From CAYWNA01 sp964459305 (lineage in GTDB: Bacteria > Planctomycetota > Planctomycetia > Pirellulales > Pirellulaceae), in the NCBI GenBank assembly GCA_964459305.1, contig CAYWNA010000213.1, positions 1-23,019 on the forward strand: a stretch of DNA of 23,019 nucleotides, in the 5' to 3' direction. Below the pieces are notes generated by a model. It made no database searches. It saw nothing but the letters and a program-made list of their open reading frames with translations, and had not been told where the DNA came from. Each line of letters starts with the position of its first letter. Position 1 is the stretch's first letter. Shown one piece after another: positions 16,366 to 23,019 of the stretch. The translations under genes and the position numbers were made by a program.

Positions 16366-16809
16366 ATGAGAGTCACCATTCTCGTCGCCGTCGCAATTTC
16401 TGTTGTTGCGTTGCTGACAGTCGCAAGTATGTTGGCACTTCCCGCGGTGAGCCACGCATCGGAGCAATCGGTTCGAGGTATGTTTGGCGATCGCACGTTC
16501 GGCCGGACACTCGCGCCGCGACCGAGAACAGCGTTTCGCAGTGGGATCCGGCGTGGTCCCAGCGGCAGTTTCCTTGGCTTGGAACGCAACAACCGCTTTG
16601 AGCGCTCGTACAGTTACGCCCGCCGGACAGCGCCGGCGCCCGCCGTGCCGGCTCCGCAATCGAATCGGCCGAGTATCCCCACGCGACCCGTTCCGCGTTT
16701 CGAACCTCGCGCTACCGCGCGGCCGGCTCCAACGAGAGCCCAACCGCAGGTCCGCCCAGCACGCCCGGCAGACATCTGGTTCCGAAGCCGCCCCACACGC
16801 GGCCGATAG
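16366..16809 (+). CDS. secreted Arg/Pro-rich low-complexity protein
   Basis: The 147-residue product starts with a long hydrophobic signal peptide (residues 1-31, ending VSHA). The mature part of about 116 residues is strongly basic, with about 25 arginines, no lysine and only six acidic residues, and it is rich in Pro and Ala toward the end. I do not recognise a family. Disorder and binding to a polyanion (nucleic acid, acidic glycan, membrane) are likely from composition only. An open frame begins at GTG 16285, but ATG 16366 is preferred because GGAGG stands seven bases upstream and the signal peptide begins there. It is preceded by a good promoter and followed by a REP pair, so it is probably a single-gene transcript. 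Confidence 0.72.
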   Translation: MRVTILVAVAISVVALLTVASMLALPAVSHASEQSVRGMFGDRTFGRTLAPRPRTAFRSGIRRGPSGSFLGLERNNRFERSYSYARRTAPAPAVPAPQSNRPSIPTRPVPRFEPRATARPAPTRAQPQVRPARPADIWFRSRPTRGR

Positions 16810-16835
16810 GGCAGGAGTGGTGACGCACAAAGCAG

Positions 16836-16909
16836 TCTGTAGTCCCGCCTTTAGGCGGTTCCGGTCCTGCACACGCCGCGGAAGGCCGCCTGAAGGCGGG
16901 ACTACGAAC
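16836..16909. repeat. REP-type inverted pair, CCGCC family, copy 2
   Basis: This is the same family as the element at 8400. The left arm has GTAG (16839-16842) and hairpin CCGCCT-TT-AGGCGG (16845-16858). The right arm has hairpin CCGCCT-GA-AGGCGG (16886-16899) and CTAC (16902-16905). The 27-base spacer between the two hairpins is unrelated to that of copy 1. It sits between the Arg/Pro-rich protein (stop 16809) and the TPR gene (start 16954) and may end or attenuate transcription between them. Confidence 0.82.
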
Positions 16910-16953
16910 GGGCTCGCATCCAATTCATGGTTCGGCTCAAGGAGCGTAAATCG

Positions 16954-17835
16954 ATGAGGTTGAATGCAGCATCCGCTGTGCTTCTACTTGTGATCGGCAC
17001 GATGCGGGCTTTGCTATCGACAGGTCTTGCCGCCGATGAGGCCGACTTGCTTCGCGAGGCGGAAACGAAGTATCGACAGCAGCGGTACGCGGAGGCGGTG
17101 GAGCTGGCCTCGCGGATGATCGAGCAAGACCGGGAGATGGTCGAGGCCTATCGGCTCCGGGCTTTGGCCAACGAGGCCTTGCGCCGATTCGTTCCGGCCA
17201 TCGCCGACCTGGATCGCATGATCGAACTCAGGCCGGACGCCCCAGGCGCATACCAGGAGCGCGGCGAGTTGCACTTCAAGGTCGGGCAGATCCGAGCGTC
17301 CATCGCCGACTTCGATCGCTTTCTCGAATTTCATCCGGAGCGCCGGCCGCATCACTGGCAGCGAGGAATCAGCTACTACTATGCCGGCGAATACGAGAAA
17401 GGCGTTCGCCAGTTTGAGTTGCACAAAACGGTTAACCCGCAGGACGTCGAGAATGCCGTCTGGCATTACCTATGCAAGTCGCGGGTGGATGGCATGGATC
17501 AGGCCCGCGCGGCGTTGATCGACATTGCCGGTGATAATCGGCCATGGGCGATGAGGGTCTACCGCATGTTTCAGGGCAAAGTCACACCATCGCGCGTTCT
17601 GTCGCACGCAGAGAAGGCCGGCCGTACCGAGGCAGAGCGGCGGAACAACATGTTCTACGCGCATCTGTACGTGGGATTACTGCACGAGGCCGCAGGCCGG
17701 TCGGACGAGGCACACAAACACATCAAGATAGCCGTCAATGAGTGCCCGTCGCCACACTACATGGGCGATGTAGCACGCGTCCACCTAGGGTTGCTAAAGC
17801 AGAGTAGACCCGCTGGCGGAGATACCGAGCGTTGA
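16954..17835 (+). CDS. exported tetratricopeptide-repeat protein
   Basis: The 293-residue protein has an N-terminal signal or anchor (about residues 5-27) and then several TPR units between about 30 and 165. The units show the expected alternation (AETKYRQQRYAEAVELASRMI; ALANEALRRFVPAIADLDRMIELRPDA; GELHFKVGQIRASIADFDRFLEFHP; GISYYYAGEYEKGVRQFELHKTVNP). A further helical pair near the end (VGLLHEAAGRSDEAHKHIKIAV) resembles another TPR. The overall plan resembles NlpI-like exported adaptor proteins, which act by protein-protein contact and not by catalysis. ATG 16954 has AAGGAG nine bases upstream; an in-frame ATG at 16927 has none. The partner is unknown and no adjacent gene suggests one. Confidence 0.85.
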   Translation: MRLNAASAVLLLVIGTMRALLSTGLAADEADLLREAETKYRQQRYAEAVELASRMIEQDREMVEAYRLRALANEALRRFVPAIADLDRMIELRPDAPGAYQERGELHFKVGQIRASIADFDRFLEFHPERRPHHWQRGISYYYAGEYEKGVRQFELHKTVNPQDVENAVWHYLCKSRVDGMDQARAALIDIAGDNRPWAMRVYRMFQGKVTPSRVLSHAEKAGRTEAERRNNMFYAHLYVGLLHEAAGRSDEAHKHIKIAVNECPSPHYMGDVARVHLGLLKQSRPAGGDTER

Positions 17836-17868
17836 AATGCGGAACAGTCATGGTTGGAGGATGAACCC

Positions 17869-17895
17869 GTACTGCACGCTGCCAGGGTGCAGTAC
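17869..17895. terminator. perfect 9-bp hairpin between convergent genes
   Basis: GTACTGCAC (17869-17877) and GTGCAGTAC (17887-17895) pair perfectly around a nine-base loop. It lies 33 bases past the stop of the TPR gene and upstream of the convergent RRM stop at 18013. No T-run follows on either strand, so it is not a canonical intrinsic terminator; it may be a bidirectional transcript end or a lone palindromic repeat. A weaker stem, CGCGGT/ACCGCG, lies at 17907-17924. Confidence 0.4.
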
Positions 17896-18012
17896 AGAAA
17901 TGGCGTCGCGGTAAGCGCACCGCGGACGCGTCGCCTCGATCGCAATCATGCGCGTCTGAGGAGGGTAAGGGATCAGTGCGAGGCATCAAGAACGGGCGTA
18001 TAGCCCGCGGCA

Positions 18013-18300
18013 CTACCAGCGACGCCCGCCGCCGCCACCACCGCGATTCGAGCGTTCCCTCCGCGGTCGGGCTTCGTTGACGGTGATCGCACGCCCGGCG
18101 ATTCTCTGCAGATTTAAGGCTTCGATCGCCGCTTTGGCTTCCTGGCCGTCCGGCATCTCTACAAAGCCGAACCCCCTGGGACGACCGGTTTCACGGTCCA
18201 TGATAATGTTCACAGTAGAGACTTCACCGTGCTCGGCAAAAGCCTGCCGAATGTCCTCTTCGGTCGCGTCAAACGACAGATTGCCAACATAGATATTCAT
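18013..18300 (-). CDS. RRM-type RNA-binding protein
   Basis: This 95-residue protein is a single RNA-recognition motif. RNP2 is IYVGNL (3-8) and RNP1 is RGFGFVEM (about 41-48), and the conserved aromatic residues in both are present. A short Arg/Gly-rich tail (RGGGGGGRRW) follows and probably adds non-specific RNA contact. Small RRM proteins of this kind are common in cyanobacteria and planctomycetes and are often cold-inducible. They are thought to act as RNA chaperones in the cytoplasm. ATG 18300 is chosen, ten bases after GGAGG; an in-frame TTG at 18306 is only four bases from it and is less likely. A promoter-like pair 118 bases upstream implies a long leader, which would fit cold regulation. 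Confidence 0.93.
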   Translation of the reverse strand: MNIYVGNLSFDATEEDIRQAFAEHGEVSTVNIIMDRETGRPRGFGFVEMPDGQEAKAAIEALNLQRIAGRAITVNEARPRRERSNRGGGGGGRRW

Positions 18301-18425
18301 CCGCAAATGACCTCCTCAGCAGAAACGAGAAAACACAAACGCAACGAACTGGGAGGTCTTGATTCGGGATGCCGGAAACGAGGCTCGTCGAGGCGGGTGA
18401 AAGAAGATTTCCCAGGCTTGGGGGT

Positions 18426-18454
18426 ATTGTCGCTCTATTCGGCTTTCCAGTCAA
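18426..18454 (-). promoter_or_regulatory. candidate promoter for the RRM gene
   Basis: On the minus strand TTGACT (18449-18454) and GACAAT (18426-18431) are 17 bases apart. The -35 is one base off consensus and the -10 two. The start would be near 18419, giving a leader of roughly 118 bases before ATG 18300. Confidence 0.42.
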
Positions 18455-18515
18455 TCGGCATCTACCGAGTTTTTTCGTCCGCGTCTCGGCTCGCCATGGA
18501 AGCCCGATGGCAGTG

Positions 18516-18521
18516 TATAAT
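18516..18521 (+). promoter_or_regulatory. perfect -10 box upstream of the membrane-anchored protein gene
   Basis: TATAAT is preceded by a TG-rich context (GTG), but no good -35 is seen at 16-18 bases. If used, the transcript would run through the REP pair at 18593-18677 before reaching ATG 18720. The rest of the 18301-18719 gap holds the RRM promoter, this box and the REP pair. Confidence 0.35.
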
Positions 18522-18592
18522 GGGGCGGTGGAAGGCCGCACTGGCAATCAGGTGAATGAACGTGTCCGGGAATTCTGATAGGCTGAAGCACT

Positions 18593-18677
18593 CTGTAGGG
18601 AACGGTCTCCGTGCCGTTCCGTGAACCGCCGAGCCCGTTGCCATCCCTCGGAACGCCACAGAGGGCGTTCCCTACAG
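18593..18677. repeat. REP-type inverted pair, GTAGGGAACG family
   Basis: Imperfect arms of about 30 bases (18593-18623 and 18647-18677) face each other. The left arm has GTAG (18595-18598) and hairpin GGAACGG...CCGTTCC (18599-18620). The right arm has hairpin GGAACGCC...GGCGTTCC (18650-18671) and CTAC (18672-18675). Where the two hairpins differ (GG/CC versus CC/GG at the top of the stem) the change is compensated inside each hairpin. It lies in the presumed leader of the gene at 18720. An open frame beginning at 18621 inside it is excluded as part of that gene. Confidence 0.8.
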
Positions 18678-18719
18678 GCCGAGATTCCTGCACCCCCAGA
18701 TGAATGCAAGGCGTCGAAC

Positions 18720-20243
18720 ATGTGGAAGTACCTCAGCATCGTATCGTTACTGATTCTTACCACGGCGGCGGTGGCGGTATGGGTGGGTTACGATCTACGG
18801 ACATTGCGGCCGGAAATGGCACGTGTGGCATTTCCACAGCCGGGCAAGCAGGGCGGTGATGTGCCTGCGGCGAACGTCAGCGAACCGGATGAGAAACCCG
18901 CCGAGTTCGGGATGGAGACACCAGACCAAAACACCTCGCAAGGGGACAAAATCCCAAACGACGCCAAGGCGCAGTGGGACGAACAATTGCGTCAGGCAGA
19001 CGAGGCGCTGGAACGCGAATCGCTGGACGAGGCGGAACAGTGTCTGGACGCGCTGGCGAACACGGACCTCGCAGGCCGTGCGCCTCAGAGCGAACAACTT
19101 GCTCAACTTCGCCAGCAACTGGCAAGGCTCCATCAAACCGTGGCGTTACGCGCGACAGTCGCGCAACTCGCAACGGACGATCCGGAACAGGCCCAGGCAG
19201 CCGAAGACTTGCTGTTCGAACGGGCGGACGACGCGATTCCGTTGCTCGGAGAAGCCCTGCTCGCGGACAACCACGAATTGGCCTGTCGCGTCATGGCGAC
19301 ACTGCAGCGGTTGAAGCGTCCCGACGTGACGCTGCCGATGATCGTCGACGTGCTTCGGCGTTCAGAGCAAGCCGCCTGTTGGCCCGAGGCGATCCGTCAA
19401 ATTGAGCAGGCTGAAACCGCCGGTGCCGGCGGTCCGCTGCTGGAGTTGGCATTGGCCGCCAAATCGCCGGAGCAGCGCATTGCGGCGATCGAAGCTCTGG
19501 CACGGTGCATCGACCCACCGCCGCACACGGTCCTGGCCTTGCTGCCGCTGCTGTACGCCGATGGGCCGGAACTGGGTGCCGCGTTGCGGGCCGCTCGATC
19601 CGCCGTCGTGGCTCACGACCAGACCGATCTCTGGCTGCAGTGGGCTGCGGATGGGCTGTCGCCCGAACAGACCGAACGGCTGTTCAATCTGACGGAGCGG
19701 TTGGGACAAATCACAGGCAGACCGCAGTCTGAAAAGTCGGCCGAGACGGCTCAGGCTGCACGCGAACTCGCCATGGCCTTGCACCAGTTACCGGCCGAGC
19801 CACTGACGGGTGTGAAGCTCGCGGCCTACGGAGCCGAAAGTGACGACGGGCGTGCCGCGGCCGTGCTGGATGGCACCTGGGACACCACCGATCCGAGACT
19901 GATGTGGCGGTATTCCACCAAGGAGCCGCATTCCATCGTATTCGATCTCGGGTCCGAACGAACTGTGGTGGGTGTGCGGATCTGGAACTACAACGATCCC
20001 AAAGAGGCCGCAGGGGGCTGGAAGCAGGTCGCGGTGCATATCGGTTCCAGCACCGCGGAACTGAACGGATCCGTGGCGGGCGGCATCGTACCGCAGGCCC
20101 CCGCGACGAAGAACGCTTCCGACTACGGCACGACCATCCCCATCCGCTTTGCACGCGGCCGCTACGTGCGGCTGGTTGCCGAGAGCCTGTGGAGCCGGAA
20201 GCAGACGACCGGCCTGACGGAGGTCCAACTGTTGGGTTTTTGA
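18720..20243 (+). CDS. membrane-anchored protein with helical repeats and a C-terminal discoidin-like domain
   Basis: The 507-residue protein has one N-terminal membrane segment (about residues 4-23, LSIVSLLILTTAAVAVWVGY) that should leave the rest outside the cytoplasm. A polar, low-complexity linker (about 35-85) is followed by an acidic, Gln/Glu/Leu-rich helical part (85-170), probably coiled coil. Paired helices that look like HEAT-type repeats lie at about 175-330 (DDAIPLLGEALLADNHELACRVMATLQRL). The last 140 residues resemble an F5/8-type discoidin fold (AAVLDGTWDTTDPRLMWRY, then IVFDLGSERTVVGVRIWNYND, ending TGLTEVQLLGF). It probably binds a glycan or protein at the cell surface; no catalytic motif is seen. 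ATG 18720 marks the start of the membrane segment; the longer frame from 18621 runs through the REP element. It faces the ADP-ribosylglycohydrolase-like gene tail to tail, 142 bases apart. Confidence 0.83.
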   Translation: MWKYLSIVSLLILTTAAVAVWVGYDLRTLRPEMARVAFPQPGKQGGDVPAANVSEPDEKPAEFGMETPDQNTSQGDKIPNDAKAQWDEQLRQADEALERESLDEAEQCLDALANTDLAGRAPQSEQLAQLRQQLARLHQTVALRATVAQLATDDPEQAQAAEDLLFERADDAIPLLGEALLADNHELACRVMATLQRLKRPDVTLPMIVDVLRRSEQAACWPEAIRQIEQAETAGAGGPLLELALAAKSPEQRIAAIEALARCIDPPPHTVLALLPLLYADGPELGAALRAARSAVVAHDQTDLWLQWAADGLSPEQTERLFNLTERLGQITGRPQSEKSAETAQAARELAMALHQLPAEPLTGVKLAAYGAESDDGRAAAVLDGTWDTTDPRLMWRYSTKEPHSIVFDLGSERTVVGVRIWNYNDPKEAAGGWKQVAVHIGSSTAELNGSVAGGIVPQAPATKNASDYGTTIPIRFARGRYVRLVAESLWSRKQTTGLTEVQLLGF

Positions 20244-20385
20244 TCTACTGCGACGCAGTTGTGATATCACTCACGAGTCCGGACGGCGGTCGTCGATCGG
20301 AAGCCGAGCGTCGATCGTGTTCTCGTCGAGTGCTACCTCGCATGTCTGACTCCTTCTGTGCATGATGATCGGCCGCGATTGGATC

Positions 20386-22113
20386 CTACGGCTCGTCGCA
20401 GATCTCGATCTTCGACCAGTAACCCCACTCGCACATCCAGCCGTTTGCCTTGTTGACCAGTTCCAGTGCGACGGTCTTGCCGGCCAGCGGCGAAAGGTCG
20501 ACCGACAGCTCCTTCCAGCCGTTTTCGGCCGTGTCTTTGCCAATGACCTCGCTCAGCATTTCTTTCTCGTCAGCCTTGACGATCAACTGCCAGTCGCCGT
20601 TGGCGTGATGGCCGACAACCAGCCGGAGGGCCGTCTTCTTGTCCGCGGGCAGGTCCACTTTTCGCGATAATGTGCAAGGAGTGGCTTCGCTCATCGGATG
20701 CGTGACCAGAACGTTCTCTTTGCCGCGCAACTCGGGCTTCAGTCCGGGTTTCTCCAATGCATTGCATTTCTGAACCGTCCAGCCCGACGCAAACTTCTCC
20801 ATGTCTTTGGTCAAGTTGGCTGTAGCCTTTTTCTCGCGCTCCTCCTGTTCTCGTCGCTGGATTTCGTGGACCGCTTCCAGTTCCTCGTCGGCGTAACGGC
20901 TATTGGCGATGGGGCCAGGCTCCCAGCATTGCTCCAGCCTCGATGGTTTCGGCTCAACCACGGGAATGACGAACACTTCCTCACCATCGGCGTCCTTTTC
21001 GATCCGTCCACCGCACCGCTCGACCGCGATGCGCACGAGTTTCTTGCACACGTCAATCAGGGTCGGGAAGTTGTAGGGTGTGTGGCTGAAGGTGCCTTCG
21101 GGATCCAAGTCCGACGTGAATCGTTCCGGTAGCTCTGAGAAGCCGATCGTTGTGAAAAGCACGCCGCCCGAGTTGGATGGATTACAGTCGGAGTCCTGGC
21201 CGCACCGTGTGGAGATAACGATTGTCTTATCGGGATCCCCTTCGCCGTACAGCAAGCCCATCACAATGTAAGCGCCGTTGATTTTGGCGTCGATGTTGAA
21301 GCTGCCTTCGGGCCCGCTACAAGAGAACTTGCGGTAGTCAGGATTCAAGTGGTACTTTTCGTTGATCAACTCCCAAGTTTTTTCCCAGTCGTCGGGGTTT
21401 TCCTTGTACCACACCAGCGTATCGCGGATGCACTCGGCGTACTGACTCTCGGCGGGGATGCATTTCAGGCCGTACTCGACGATCTTGACTGGATCATCTT
21501 CGAAGAACGCCTCGGCATACATGCCTCCGACGAACTGGCCACCGTACAGCCCATCGCCATAGTTCATTAGCCGGCCGAACTTTTCGCCCAGCTCGATCAC
21601 CAGGTTCGGCATGCCCGGAGCGACAAGGCCCGAGTAGTCCGCTTCGATCTGGTAGTCGATGTCGTCCGCATGCTCATTGAACTGAGGATGTCCGGAATCG
21701 GGTGGGGCGATTCCGTTACGGAGGTTGTCGCGCCCGCCGCGGTTGGCGTGCCAGAGCCGGTACCCGCTGGCGGCGAAGTCCAGACCGGCTTGCTCGATCG
21801 GCACGTCCCAACCGTGGACTTCGAGTGTCCTCAAGAAAGTCATCTCAACGTAGATATCGTCCTGCCTGAACTGGTTGATCATGTCGGGCTTCCACGTCGG
21901 GATTTTGTCCGCTGGAATGATTTCGCCTTTCCATTTGAATTCCGTCGGTCCGCCCCAACCGACGCCGGCCATCTGGCCGATCCATCCTGCCTTCATCTTG
22001 TCCACATATTCCTTCACCGGCAGCCGACGGACTTTGGTCTCGGCACAGATCGGGCCGATCAAGCCAACGAGTACAACGCACGCGGTTGTCGCAAACGTCA
22101 GTGAACGTGTCAT
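20386..22113 (-). CDS. secreted ADP-ribosylglycohydrolase-family protein
   Basis: This 575-residue protein has a signal peptide (1-24, ending PICAE). Its catalytic-type region (about 35-390) has hallmarks of the DraG/ADP-ribosylglycohydrolase fold: GWIGQMAGVGWGGPTEF (43-59), DDIYVEMT (85-92) near the usual acidic metal motif, and CGQDSDCNPSNSGG (304-317), where DSD corresponds to the second metal-binding pair. Classical members remove ADP-ribose from proteins in the cytoplasm. Export suggests another ribosyl or glycosyl substrate. After a Glu/Lys-rich helix (about 445-470) a C-terminal beta-sandwich-like module follows (LRLVVGHHANGDWQLIV, WKELSVDLSPLAGK). The frame runs to 22209, but ATG 22113 has AAGGAG eight bases upstream and begins the signal peptide. 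Confidence 0.88.
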   Translation of the reverse strand: MTRSLTFATTACVVLVGLIGPICAETKVRRLPVKEYVDKMKAGWIGQMAGVGWGGPTEFKWKGEIIPADKIPTWKPDMINQFRQDDIYVEMTFLRTLEVHGWDVPIEQAGLDFAASGYRLWHANRGGRDNLRNGIAPPDSGHPQFNEHADDIDYQIEADYSGLVAPGMPNLVIELGEKFGRLMNYGDGLYGGQFVGGMYAEAFFEDDPVKIVEYGLKCIPAESQYAECIRDTLVWYKENPDDWEKTWELINEKYHLNPDYRKFSCSGPEGSFNIDAKINGAYIVMGLLYGEGDPDKTIVISTRCGQDSDCNPSNSGGVLFTTIGFSELPERFTSDLDPEGTFSHTPYNFPTLIDVCKKLVRIAVERCGGRIEKDADGEEVFVIPVVEPKPSRLEQCWEPGPIANSRYADEELEAVHEIQRREQEEREKKATANLTKDMEKFASGWTVQKCNALEKPGLKPELRGKENVLVTHPMSEATPCTLSRKVDLPADKKTALRLVVGHHANGDWQLIVKADEKEMLSEVIGKDTAENGWKELSVDLSPLAGKTVALELVNKANGWMCEWGYWSKIEICDEP

Positions 22114-22404
22114 CGCAGTTTCTCCTTGTTGCTGGGGAACTTCTGTCGTCTGATTCACGGGTTTGGAATTAGCCACTAATCTTATCAAAGATCCGCTGCG
22201 AAAACACAAGCAGTCCTACTGGATTTCTTTGCGACCGCGGAATGGATGATGTTTAGGATCGGCAACAAAACAGACTCCCGATATCGTTGACGCATAGTCT
22301 CGCTTAACCCAAGCCGAAGGCGCAGGTTGTTTTTGGTTGTCGACGTTGGGCCTGTCAAACGACCATCGCCTCCGGCTTCAGACAAAACGAGGAAGTGAGG
22401 AGTG

Positions 22405-22428
22405 AGTAGGGTGGGAACCGGCCCTACT
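22405..22428. repeat. single GTAG-type palindrome
   Basis: AGTAGGG (22405-22411) pairs with CCCTACT (22422-22428) around a ten-base loop. Unlike the four clear pairs, GTAG and CTAC form part of the stem, so it is a weaker candidate for the same class of element. Confidence 0.45.
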
Positions 22429-22706
22429 GTCGGGTTGGTAGGCCAGGAATAGATTGCACATCAGACAGTTGTTACCCTCCTGCACATGGAGGACCGAATC
22501 GATACCCTTCAACCCGGCGCGGTTGCGGATGTCGTGGTAGCGGAGTTCGTCGAGAGGAAATGGGAACTGACGGATACATTCAGCGTGACCGAGACTGGCC
22601 GGTGCAGGCTGGAACCACGCTTCATTTTCCGCGCCGGCCAACAGGTGGGCGTCCTGCCGCGTCCTTGCGACACGAACGGCTGCTACCAACCCCAATTGCG
22701 CACCGC

Positions 22707-22831
22707 GTAGGCCGAACCCTTGCCGGAACGGCGCAAACCAGCTTGATTGCTTTGACAACGTGTACCGTCAACAACGCCAATAGAAGAGGCCGAAGTTCCG
22801 GCAGTGGCACGGTTTGCTTGGTCCGGCCTAC
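22707..22831. repeat. possible fourth-family REP pair (GTAGGCCG)
   Basis: GTAGGCCGAACC begins at 22707 and its inverted counterpart, GGTCCGGCCTAC, ends at 22831; eleven of twelve positions match. The left half can fold as GCCG-AA-CC...GG-AA-CGGC and the right half as AGGCCG...CGGCCT. The arms diverge quickly inward, so the element is less certain than the other four. Confidence 0.4.
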
Positions 22832-22870
22832 AAAATGGTGCGCGATACAGGCTAAACGCTCGCTAATCTG

Positions 22871-23019
22871 CTAACCCCGGTCAAAGTGGCCCTTGCCCCG
22901 GACTTCCTTGTTGTATGCCTCTGATCCACCACGAGGGATTGTGATCGTATCCCATTCATTTCCGGCCAGGATGCGGGCGATCATGATGATCTGTCCGACG
23001 TGATACCCGCAGTGGGCCA
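22871..23019 (-). CDS. C-terminal end of a DUF1572/DinB-type protein (truncated by the window)
   Basis: The frame enters from the right edge and ends at the minus-strand stop 22871-22873, giving the last 48 residues. They read AHCGYHVGQIIMIARIL at the start, then EWDTITIPRGGSEAYN. This matches the closing helix and tail of DUF1572 proteins of the DinB four-helix superfamily, where the His in YHVGQI is one of the metal ligands. Most such proteins are about 160-180 residues, so roughly 120 are missing here. The function of the family is not established; metal-dependent thiol transfer is suggested for relatives. Nothing downstream is obviously in the same operon. Confidence 0.7.
   Translation of the reverse strand, partial: AHCGYHVGQIIMIARILAGNEWDTITIPRGGSEAYNKEVRGKGHFDRG

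Larger units (their letters stand above)
22114..22870. other. 757-base stretch without a convincing gene
   Basis: This stretch lies between the start of the ADP-ribosylglycohydrolase-like gene and the stop of the truncated DUF1572-type gene, both on the minus strand. It holds the two weak GTAG-type repeats. The longest frame (22378-22758, minus) has no ribosome site, crosses both repeats at its ends and matches no family I know, although a decayed gene cannot be excluded. A promoter for the secreted protein at 22113 should lie near 22150-22250, but no strong hexamers are visible. Confidence 0.55.

Noticed and set aside
22378..22758. 126-codon open frame on the minus strand
   Set aside because: No ribosome site or recognised domain and both ends lie in repeat-like sequence; noted in the intergenic entry only.

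Overview
The window looks like a chromosomal segment of a Planctomycetota bacterium, probably from the Pirellulales side of the phylum. This is inferred from gene content, not from a marker gene. The DNA is GC-rich by eye. Most proteins are exported and built from modules common in planctomycetes: a Tat-exported Gfo/Idh/MocA oxidoreductase, large secreted alpha/beta hydrolases, an FAD oxidoreductase with discoidin and golvesin-like modules, a secreted ADP-ribosylglycohydrolase-fold protein, a DUF1559 remnant and a DUF1572/DinB-type tail. No rRNA, tRNA, CRISPR array, integrase or complete insertion sequence was seen.

Layout. Positions 1-468 (+) hold the zinc-ribbon tail of a truncated gene and a small coiled-coil protein. 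Positions 495-4082 (-) hold a Gfo/Idh/MocA oxidoreductase followed by a two-domain esterase. Positions 4543-6378 (+) encode a secreted metzincin-like protein with an altered zinc motif, followed by a decayed DUF1559 fragment. Positions 6941-9639 (-) hold a parallel beta-helix protein and a divergent MnmE-like GTPase. Positions 9992-13455 (-) hold a large FAD oxidoreductase translationally overlapped with a metallophosphoesterase. Positions 13567-16112 (-) hold a peptidoglycan-binding M15-type peptidase and a LamG-esterase. Positions 16366-17835 (+) hold an Arg/Pro-rich secreted protein and a TPR protein. Then come an RRM RNA-binding protein (-), a membrane-anchored HEAT/discoidin-type protein (+), a secreted ADP-ribosylglycohydrolase-like protein (-), a gene-poor 0.76 kb stretch and the C-terminus of a DUF1572/DinB-type gene (-).

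Working together (inference): the esterases, beta-helix protein, Tat oxidoreductase and FAD oxidoreductase fit periplasmic or extracellular breakdown of decorated polysaccharides. They do not form one operon, and no sulfatase, SusC/D or sigma/anti-sigma pair is present. The housekeeping-like genes (MnmE-like GTPase, metallophosphoesterase, RRM protein) are interspersed.

The most distinctive non-coding signal is a set of intergenic inverted pairs at 8400-8472, 9695-9761, 16836-16909 and 18593-18677, with weaker candidates at 22405-22428 and 22707-22831. Each of the four strong ones has the form GTAG-hairpin ... hairpin-CTAC, although they belong to three unrelated sequence families. That is the architecture of REP/BIME elements mobilised by RAYT (IS200/IS605-like Y1) transposases. 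No RAYT gene lies in the window. In two families, base changes in one half of a hairpin are matched by compensating changes in the other half.
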